A stretch of 13,015 bases of DNA from Sulfurimonas sp. (lineage in GTDB: Bacteria; Campylobacterota; Campylobacteria; Campylobacterales; Sulfurimonadaceae): the NCBI GenBank assembly GCA_026988735.1, contig JALSKR010000185.1, forward strand, positions 1-13,015, in the 5' to 3' direction. Position numbers and translations under genes: made by a program. Shown in pieces: positions 8,401 through 13,015 of the stretch. The notes below the pieces were generated by a model that saw nothing but the letters and a program-made list of their open reading frames with translations, searched no databases and was not told the origin of the DNA. Position 1 is the stretch's first letter. Each line of letters starts with the position of its first letter.

Positions 8401-9684
8401 TTAAAATTTATACCCTAAACCGGCTGAAACAAGGAGCGCTCTCGAGTTACTGAATGTACCATCTACTCCATTGATATTGGGAGGTGTTATAACCGTTCTG
8501 TCTTTTTTTATGGAATAGAGTGCCGATAAACCTACATCCATTTTATCATTTATTTGATAACGTCCGCCAAATGAAAAAGAGTATGCATTGCTTCCCGGTG
8601 ACTCAAAATTCAGTGTTGCCTCCGGCGTTGGTGTTTCATCATATATTGCACCTGCTCTTAATGTTATATCATCCAATTCTTGCGTTATACCCAAACGAAA
8701 CGTGTTTGTATCTTTCCAGTTCTTTGGTTTCGGATTATCAAAAGCAGCAATCAAAACTGGATTTGAAAGTGTACCGTCATATTCAAAATCAAGAGATTTG
8801 TATGCTGACCAGTATGTTTTTTCATATACAAATTCCACCGTTGTTTTTGTCTTCTCAAACGTGTAGGCACCGGCCAGCATTAATGTTGCAGGCAGAGGAA
8901 TACTCACACTCGCATCACCATTGTATGAACCGGCAGGAATGGCTCCACCCAATGCAGCCGTTGAAGATAATGTAGCACTTCCTTCTACAGTCAAATTTAC
9001 ATTCGAACGGTATGTAGCAGCCAGTTCGAGTGCTTTTGTGGGATGGTACGACAATGCAAGATTATATCCGAAGTCTAAAGAACTGCCTTCAAGGTCACGA
9101 CTGATATAAGATGTTGCCAAAGGAGATACATTAACAATGGCGCTTTCACTGCTTTTGACAATACCGCTGGTATGTACAGCTCTGAATCCAAATGCCATGG
9201 CAAGAGTATCTGTGATTTTATATGCGACACTCGGGCTCACTTCTACAATCTTTAATGTAAACTCCTGAGAAACAAGTTTGGCAGAACCCTCTTCCCACTG
9301 TCTGCTTAATCCCGCAGGAACAGTAATGCTTAAACCGACACGCACACCGTTGTCACCGAGTTTTGGAGAAACATAATGAAGTGATGGAAGAATAAAAGTC
9401 TGTTTTTCAGAATTTAAATTCTCTGCACCTGTCAAAGTTTTTGCATATGTTCCTTGAAAATGTGTAGAACTCAATCCGACATACATCAAATCTGCTTCTA
9501 TATGTTGCGTATCCTCCATAAAAATCATATTTGCCGGGTTGTCATATGCTGCATCTGCACTTTTTGTATGCGCAATATTTGCTCCGCCGAGTGCTACAGA
9601 ATTTGTAGAAGTTTCAGGGATTTTATATCCGCCAGCCATAAGGATTGAAGCTGTCACGAGTGACAGGAACGCTGTTTTTTTCAT
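8401..9684 (-). CDS. FadL/OMPP1/TodX-family outer-membrane transporter
   Basis: Predicted outer-membrane beta-barrel for hydrophobic substrates (long-chain fatty acids in FadL, aromatics in TodX); the substrate cannot be read from the sequence. Residues 1-17 form a signal peptide (KK, hydrophobic core, ILMA before GG). The mature N-terminus YKIPETSTNSVALGGANIAH followed by ADAAYDNPANM is the FadL-family plug and hatch pattern of the type (A)DDASAVFYNPAG. Alternating strands such as LGITQELDDITLRAGAIYDE run through the C-terminal half, and the protein ends SAGLGYKF with the terminal Phe recognised by the barrel-assembly machinery. Its 427 residues fit the family. The ribosome site is weak (AGAG about 6 nt before the ATG). 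It probably forms a unit with the AAA ATPase 8 nt downstream. Confidence 0.88.
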   Translation of the reverse strand: MKKTAFLSLVTASILMAGGYKIPETSTNSVALGGANIAHTKSADAAYDNPANMIFMEDTQHIEADLMYVGLSSTHFQGTYAKTLTGAENLNSEKQTFILPSLHYVSPKLGDNGVRVGLSITVPAGLSRQWEEGSAKLVSQEFTLKIVEVSPSVAYKITDTLAMAFGFRAVHTSGIVKSSESAIVNVSPLATSYISRDLEGSSLDFGYNLALSYHPTKALELAATYRSNVNLTVEGSATLSSTAALGGAIPAGSYNGDASVSIPLPATLMLAGAYTFEKTKTTVEFVYEKTYWSAYKSLDFEYDGTLSNPVLIAAFDNPKPKNWKDTNTFRLGITQELDDITLRAGAIYDETPTPEATLNFESPGSNAYSFSFGGRYQINDKMDVGLSALYSIKKDRTVITPPNINGVDGTFSNSRALLVSAGLGYKF

Positions 9685-9765
9685 ATTTTTCTCTTTTTTG
9701 TATTTTTATGCCGACAATACTATCTTATTTTTCCTCAAAAATCTATAAAGTATGTTATTAAATCC
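9685..9765 (-). promoter_or_regulatory. Leader and possible promoter of the FadL-type gene
   Basis: AT-rich stretch between the repeat region and the FadL-type start. On the minus strand TATAGA (near 9741-9746) and TAGTAT (near 9718-9723) are possible -10 boxes, with T-runs upstream of the second; neither has a convincing partner. A 5-bp inverted repeat GTATT/AATAC (9700-9720) sits in the probable leader. No single start site can be chosen. Confidence 0.3.
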
Positions 9766-9829
9766 GGAATCGCTACTCAGTGCCGACTCTATATCTCTGC
9801 CGGAAGGCCCGCACTGAAGTACGGGTTCC
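9766..9829. repeat. Palindromic repeat, copy 1
   Basis: An imperfect inverted repeat. Left arm 9766-9783 (GGAATCGCTACTCAGTGC) pairs with right arm 9811-9829 (GCACTGAAGTACGGGTTCC) through 16 pairs including one G-T wobble, with two mismatches and a one-base bulge. The 27-nt apical part contains a second small hairpin, GCC-GGAA-GGC (9799-9808). Copy 2 begins 112 nt further on. No coding role is seen. It could be a REP/BIME-like or MITE-like element, or a processed transcript structure. Confidence 0.8.
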
Positions 9830-9838
9830 AAAAACAAA

Positions 9839-9876
9839 TGCAATTTTGCAGAAATCAATCCACTGGGAAGTTTCCC
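9839..9876. repeat. Two short palindromes between the repeat copies
   Basis: The 48-nt spacer between the two larger repeats holds two small inverted repeats: TGCAA-TT-TTGCA (9839-9850) and GGGAA-GT-TTCCC (9865-9876). Each is perfect in its arms but with only 2 nt between them, so they would suit protein binding to duplex DNA better than RNA hairpins. Function unknown. Confidence 0.5.
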
Positions 9877-9877
9877 C

Positions 9878-9942
9878 GGAATCGGTACTTCAGTGCCGAC
9901 TCTGTGTCCCTGCCAAAAAGCCAGTATTGAAGTGCAGGTTCC
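9878..9942. repeat. Palindromic repeat, copy 2
   Basis: Left arm 9878-9896 (GGAATCGGTACTTCAGTGC) pairs with right arm 9924-9942 (GTATTGAAGTGCAGGTTCC) along all 19 positions except one G-A mismatch, using four G-T wobbles. Copy 1 differs at several arm positions, yet most pairs are kept, so the fold rather than the exact sequence appears conserved. The wobbles are G-T on the plus strand and would be A-C on the minus strand, so the structure favours plus-strand RNA or single-stranded DNA, although both flanking genes are read from the minus strand. The inner GCC/GGC hairpin of copy 1 is lost here. Confidence 0.8.
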
Positions 9943-9944
9943 AA

Positions 9945-9956
9945 AGGCAGCTGCCT
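9945..9956 (-). terminator. Perfect 12-nt palindrome after nfo; possible weak terminator
   Basis: AGGCAGCTGCCT is its own reverse complement and begins 1 nt after the nfo stop codon on the minus strand. As RNA it could form only a 4-bp stem with a 4-nt loop, followed by just three U residues, so as an intrinsic terminator it is poor. It could instead be a protein-binding site belonging to the repeat cluster. Confidence 0.3.
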
Positions 9957-9957
9957 G

Positions 9958-10848
9958 TTATATACAAAATGAATATAAAAGTTTTATCTCCTCAGCCCAT
10001 ATCGTCTCATCTATCGTCTCAAGTATCAACGGAATATCATCCATACGCTCATCATTCATTATAAAACGAAACGCATCAAGTCCGATTTCCCCTTTTCCAA
10101 GAGAATGATGTCTGTCCACTCTGCTTCCCAAAGGCGGTTTTGAATCATTCAAATGCATACCGCTCAAATACTCAAAGCCGACAATCTCGCCAAACTCTTT
10201 CCATGTCTTGTCATAGGCTTCTCGTGTTCTTATGTCATACCCTGCTGTAAACATATGACATGTATCTATACAGACACCGATTCTTGATTTGTCTTCTACT
10301 TTGTCTATAATATATGCCAGATGTTCGAACCTGTACCCAAGATTACTGCCCTGTCCTGCTGTGTTTTCAATGACTGCTTTAACATTTTGTGTTTGTTCAA
10401 GTGCAAGATTAATCGACTCAGCAATGACATCGAGACATTTGTTTTCTATCTCTTGTAAAAGTTTTTTATCTTCTTTTTGTTTCTTTGTCAGTTTTGCCAG
10501 ATGACTGCCGGGATGAAAGTTGAGTTTGTCAAGCCCCAAAGCATCACAGCGTTCAAGTTCATCTATAAAAGCCATTCTTGATTTTTCGAGTTTTTCAACT
10601 TCGGGGTGTCCCAGATTTATCAGATAACTGTCATGAGGCAAAACATGTTTGGGTAAAATTCCACTCTCTCCCAAAGCAGTTTTAAACTTCTGTATCGTCT
10701 CTTCATCTAAAGGTTTTGCAACCCACTGTCTCTGATTTTTTGTAAAAAGGGCAAATGCTTTTGCTCCTATGGCTTTGGCATTCATCGGTGCATTATACAC
10801 ACCACCGCTTGCGCTTACATGTGCGCCTACATATTTATGGCATGTCAT
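9958..10848 (-). CDS. nfo: Endonuclease IV (AP endonuclease)
   Basis: Base-excision-repair enzyme that cuts DNA 5' to abasic sites and removes blocked 3' ends, using three zinc ions in a TIM barrel. Family motifs: GAHVSASGG (8-16), [11 protein letters not shown] (70-80), NFHPGSHL (110-117), [12 protein letters not shown] (160-171), [13 protein letters not shown] (193-205), [21 protein letters not shown] (231-251, abridged in meaning to its H and D ligands) and LILETI (274-279). All nine zinc ligands are present at H72, H112, E161, D195, H198, H232, D245, H247 and E277, with spacing equal to E. coli Nfo except that H112-E161 is about 13 residues longer, in a lysine-rich stretch near 119-135. 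The ATG overlaps the stop of the lipoprotein gene (ATGA), so it is the last gene of the three-gene operon and translationally coupled. Confidence 0.96.
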   Translation of the reverse strand: MTCHKYVGAHVSASGGVYNAPMNAKAIGAKAFALFTKNQRQWVAKPLDEETIQKFKTALGESGILPKHVLPHDSYLINLGHPEVEKLEKSRMAFIDELERCDALGLDKLNFHPGSHLAKLTKKQKEDKKLLQEIENKCLDVIAESINLALEQTQNVKAVIENTAGQGSNLGYRFEHLAYIIDKVEDKSRIGVCIDTCHMFTAGYDIRTREAYDKTWKEFGEIVGFEYLSGMHLNDSKPPLGSRVDRHHSLGKGEIGLDAFRFIMNDERMDDIPLILETIDETIWAEEIKLLYSFCI

Positions 10849-11315
10849 CTGTTGAGTTCCTTGATTTTGATAAGTATATGATTTTTTTTGTCTTTAAAAT
10901 AAATTTCCTGAGAGTTTACCCTATATTTTATATCTACATCTGAAGTTTTTATTCTTTGTATAAATCCGTTATCTGTTTTTAAGCTGTTTTTTCCGTTGTA
11001 TATTGCCCTGCCTAAAAGAATATTTTGCAGTAAAGAAGAAGGATATACCGAGGAGAGATACTCTGCATTAAAACTGCTTTTACTCATACATCCCTCGTCC
11101 ACACAAATCAAATGATTGATATGAATACGCTGGTAAACATGCCCTGCTACAAAAAGTTCTAATTCGATGGCATCTTCAGTATGTCGCAGATACCCAATAT
11201 CTGAAAACTTCAGTTTCGGCGATTTAATTATTACTATTTTTGCACTTGTATGCTGATAGTCTTTTATGCTGCAGGCAGAAAAAAGGACAAGAAAAAGTAT
11301 TAAAAAATATTTCAT
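10845..11315 (-). CDS. Small predicted lipoprotein
   Basis: 156 residues. The N-terminus [15 protein letters not shown] is a lipoprotein signal peptide with the modified cysteine at C15 (LFSAC lipobox), so the mature protein is membrane-anchored, probably facing the periplasm. The rest has no motif I recognise. Two further cysteines (about C91 and C96, in LICVDEGCM) could form a disulfide. The sequence alternates beta-like stretches ([22 protein letters not shown]) with basic patches towards the C-terminus. The start codon directly follows the stop of the upstream small gene (TAGATG) and has no good ribosome site, so translation is probably coupled; it overlaps nfo by 4 nt. Confidence 0.8.
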   Translation of the reverse strand: MKYFLILFLVLFSACSIKDYQHTSAKIVIIKSPKLKFSDIGYLRHTEDAIELELFVAGHVYQRIHINHLICVDEGCMSKSSFNAEYLSSVYPSSLLQNILLGRAIYNGKNSLKTDNGFIQRIKTSDVDIKYRVNSQEIYFKDKKNHILIKIKELNR

Positions 11316-11474
11316 CTATTTTTGAAGAAATTTTCCGCATTTTTTTGTTGCTGTTCCACCAAACTCTTTAATCTCACGTGCTGTGCCGTTTTTTGCAATG
11401 ACCTGTCTTTTGCACTCGTCTTTTGCAATGCATTCCTTATTTTCACAGCCTATATCTTCCGGTACCTGTGCCAT
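11316..11474 (-). CDS. 52-residue four-cysteine protein (unrecognised)
   Basis: Small gene read ATG to TAG, with an AAGGAAA ribosome site about 6 nt before the ATG and a strong promoter just upstream, which make it more than a chance frame. The protein starts MAQVPEDIGC and carries cysteines at 10, 15, 21 and 46 (C-x4-C-x5-C-x24-C), with basic residues through the middle (CKRQVIAKNGTAREIKEF) and the end KKCGKFLQK. It has no signal peptide or membrane segment. Four cysteines suggest a bound zinc or iron-sulfur centre, but that is inference. It is the first gene of an operon with the lipoprotein and nfo; the stop abuts the next start. Confidence 0.75.
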   Translation of the reverse strand: MAQVPEDIGCENKECIAKDECKRQVIAKNGTAREIKEFGGTATKKCGKFLQK

Positions 11475-11506
11475 ATCTGCTTTCCTTATTAAAAAAATTT
11501 GATGAA

Positions 11507-11534
11507 ATTATAATATATTTTTGTCAATCTGCAA
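11507..11534 (-). promoter_or_regulatory. Promoter of the small Cys protein-lipoprotein-nfo operon
   Basis: On the minus strand a perfect -10 box TATAAT (11507-11512) lies 16 nt from a -35-like TTGCAG (11529-11534). An overlapping TTGACA (11521-11526 region) is only 9 nt from the -10 and therefore unlikely to be the -35 used. Predicted start near 11500, giving a leader of about 25 nt with the AAGGAAA ribosome site. Confidence 0.7.
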
Positions 11535-11560
11535 TACTTTTAAAAGATTTCTTTTTTCTC

Positions 11561-11569
11561 TGCTACTGT
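11561..11569 (+). promoter_or_regulatory. Candidate extended -10 promoter of the Y-family polymerase gene
   Basis: TGCTACTGT matches an extended -10 (TGn followed by TACTGT at 11564-11569) and is preceded by a T-rich tract (TTTCTTTTTTCTC). Transcription would begin about 7 nt later, at or next to the ATG at 11576. This agrees with the lack of any ribosome site before that ATG. The box is not a consensus match, so the call is moderate. Confidence 0.45.
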
Positions 11570-11575
11570 TAAATT

Positions 11576-12844
11576 ATGAAAATACATATAGATATCGACT
11601 GTTTTTTTGTCAGTGCTGCTCGTCTAATCGAACCTTCTTTGGCACACAAACCTGTTGCCATCGGCGGAAGAAGCGATACAAAAATATTTAGCAAAGATGC
11701 AAAAAACCAAACTGTCAATTTTGAAAATTCCGGTTCCTTTGTACCGACTTTTTATAAAGCCTATGAAAAAGAAGATGATTTAAAAAGTTTTCAAGATGCA
11801 GACGGACGTATCCGTGGTATTTTAACAACTTCAAGTTATGAAGCCCGTGCCTATGGCATCAAAACAGCTATGAGCATTCGTGAAGCTTTGCAACTCTGTC
11901 CGCATCTCATCATCAAAGCACCCAATATGTCTTTGTATCAAGAGCTTTCTCACAAACTCCATGACTTTTTAGCACACAAAATTCCGTTGGTTGAGCAGGC
12001 ATCAATTGACGAATTTTACGGAGATGTAAGTGGCTGGATAGATGAAGAAGAAATACCACAGTTTATAGACAACTTACGCCATAAAATAAAAAAAGAACTC
12101 AAACTGCCTGTCTCCATAGGCGCTGCAAAAACACGCTACATCGCAAAACTTGCAACAAGCTATGCCAAGCCTTTTGGGTGCAAAACCATCACACAACATG
12201 AGTTTGACAAATTTGTCAACCCTATAAAAGTAGAGGATTTTGCAGGCATTGGCAAAAGTATGAAAAAAAAACTCCACAGCGCACAAATCAAAACGCTAGG
12301 AGAACTGCGAAAAAGAAAAGGAACAGTTGAGTCTTGGGGGCCCTATGCAAAAGAGTTGTATAAACGTGTCAACGGAGAAAGTGATGCAGAGATAAAAACA
12401 AGCCACACAAGAAAATCCATAGGCATATCAAGAACATTTGACCCTCTGCACGACAGAGCAGAACTATTAAGACGGGTGCATATTCTCGTAAGACATCTCA
12501 GCTTTGCTATCATAAAACTCAATGTCATTCCAACTGTTTTTCATCTCAGCATTGCCTATGAAATGCATCAAAAATCTCACAAAAACATCTCTCGTGCCGA
12601 AATTTTTACCGAACAGAAATTTGATGCCTTATGTATCTCTCTTTTTCATGAGGCTGACATTCACAAGCGGCTTTGCGTTATTCGTTTAAGCATCAACTGT
12701 TCAAGCTTTACAAGAGAATCAAAAAAAGAGCTCTCACTTTTGGGCTTTGAAGAGGAAAGAAAAATGCATACGCTTACATGTAAAGCACAAAAACTGCGTG
12801 AAAAATACGGTATGGATACACTCAAATTTGCAAGTGAACTCTAA
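11576..12844 (+). CDS. Y-family (DinB/UmuC superfamily) translesion DNA polymerase
   Basis: Error-prone polymerase that copies past damaged bases. The catalytic N-terminus HIDIDCFF (4-11) gives metal ligand D6 and the steric gate F11; SIDEFYGDVS (143-152) gives D145/E146; SSYEARAYGIKTAM (86-99) is the incoming-nucleotide site. A helix-hairpin-helix-type FAGIGKSMKKKL follows at 222-233, then the little-finger domain from about 280 (SIGISRTF). Compared with E. coli DinB there are about 45 extra residues between VAIGG and GILTTSS (about 33-80). Near the C-terminus ELSLL (385-389), followed by KLREKYGMDTLKFAS, corresponds to the position of the QLSLF-type sliding-clamp motif, in a weakened form. 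The start is fixed by the conserved first strand. Its 422 residues are longer than DinB (351). UmuC-like or DinB-like subgroup is not decided. It is divergent from the operon carrying nfo. Confidence 0.92.
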   Translation: MKIHIDIDCFFVSAARLIEPSLAHKPVAIGGRSDTKIFSKDAKNQTVNFENSGSFVPTFYKAYEKEDDLKSFQDADGRIRGILTTSSYEARAYGIKTAMSIREALQLCPHLIIKAPNMSLYQELSHKLHDFLAHKIPLVEQASIDEFYGDVSGWIDEEEIPQFIDNLRHKIKKELKLPVSIGAAKTRYIAKLATSYAKPFGCKTITQHEFDKFVNPIKVEDFAGIGKSMKKKLHSAQIKTLGELRKRKGTVESWGPYAKELYKRVNGESDAEIKTSHTRKSIGISRTFDPLHDRAELLRRVHILVRHLSFAIIKLNVIPTVFHLSIAYEMHQKSHKNISRAEIFTEQKFDALCISLFHEADIHKRLCVIRLSINCSSFTRESKKELSLLGFEEERKMHTLTCKAQKLREKYGMDTLKFASEL

Positions 12845-12887
12845 AATCAGTATCATAATCTCAACTTATATTTTAAAAAACAAAAAC

Positions 12888-12920
12888 TACTTCGAAAAGT
12901 AACAATTATCATTATTTTTT
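12888..12920 (+). terminator. Possible weak terminator after the polymerase gene
   Basis: TACTT-CGAA-AAGTA (12888-12901) can form a 5-bp stem with a 4-nt loop; a run of six T residues follows only after a further 13 nt (12915-12920). The distance and low GC content make this a weak candidate. Confidence 0.25.
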
Positions 12921-12949
12921 CTTATTTTGTACTAAAAATCATTATTTTT
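12908..12949. repeat. Direct repeat ATCATTATTTTT, two copies
   Basis: The 12-mer ATCATTATTTTT occurs at 12908-12919 and 12938-12949, exactly 30 nt apart start to start. The first copy is preceded by ATT, giving ATTATC-ATTATT, two adjacent hexamers of the kind found in Fur boxes. The region is very AT-rich, so chance is a serious alternative. Confidence 0.4.
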
Positions 12950-13015
12950 CATCACCCCAATCCACTAAAAACTAATACCTAAAAGAGGAGCGATAATTGC
13001 TTTAAGCTTCTAAAA

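Noticed and set aside
8520..8975. 151-codon plus-strand frame
   Set aside because: Antisense to the FadL-type gene; composition and lack of a ribosome site mark it as a shadow.
9766..9942. Repeats as CRISPR, integron attC sites or tRNA genes
   Set aside because: Only two diverged copies with one spacer; no GTTRRRY/RYYYAAC ends as in attC; the fold is a single long hairpin with no cloverleaf.
9780..10064. Plus-strand frame across the repeat region
   Set aside because: It runs through both repeats and into the 3' end of nfo in antisense; its internal similarity only reflects the DNA repeat, and it has no ribosome site.
12905..12925. Fur box
   Set aside because: Only two adjacent ATTATC-like hexamers in very AT-rich DNA and no visible downstream gene; kept only as a direct repeat.
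12979..13015. Possible 3' end of a minus-strand gene finishing ...LKQLSLLF
   Set aside because: Only 11 codons are visible before the window edge, too few to separate from chance, although the QLSLL-like ending resembles a clamp-binding tail.

Overview
The window looks like chromosomal DNA of a Campylobacterota (Epsilonproteobacteria) species, most likely a free-living sulfur or hydrogen oxidiser of the Sulfurimonas/Sulfuricurvum kind. The clues are the AT-rich composition, tight gene packing, T-rich promoters with extended -10 boxes, and above all a complex I operon with a 74-residue NuoE-like protein of the Helicobacter HP1264 type in place of normal NuoE. The taxon is an inference from gene content.

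Positions 1-6407 (minus strand) hold the 5' half of a NADH-quinone-oxidoreductase-type complex I operon in the order nuoA-B-C-D-E-F-G; nuoG runs off the left edge. NuoA-D look standard. The electron-input module does not. NuoE is tiny. The 'NuoF' gene keeps only the C-terminal iron-sulfur region of NuoF (with one cluster cysteine replaced by glycine) and is fused to a GltD-like FAD/NAD(P)H oxidoreductase. NuoG carries a full 2[4Fe-4S] ferredoxin-type insert in place of the single N4 site. Together these suggest a complex I fed by (or reducing) NADP(H) or a low-potential carrier rather than by a classical NADH/FMN site. A promoter with an extended -10 lies near 6540, inside the 248-nt gap upstream of nuoA.

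Positions 6656-9684 (minus strand) hold a two-gene unit: a FadL/OMPP1-type outer-membrane transporter, then, 8 nt downstream, a 578-residue AAA ATPase that starts at TTG.

Positions 9685-9957 are a palindrome-dense intergenic region with two tandem copies of a ~65-nt hairpin-forming repeat. This is the stretch least explained by genes.

Positions 9958-11474 (minus strand) are a compact three-gene operon: a 52-residue four-cysteine protein, a small lipoprotein, and endonuclease IV (nfo). The genes abut or overlap and are driven by a clear promoter at 11507-11534. A Y-family DNA polymerase (11576-12844, plus strand) is divergently transcribed from the same short intergenic region, so two DNA-damage-tolerance functions sit back to back. 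The right end (12845-13015) is AT-rich and non-coding as far as can be seen.
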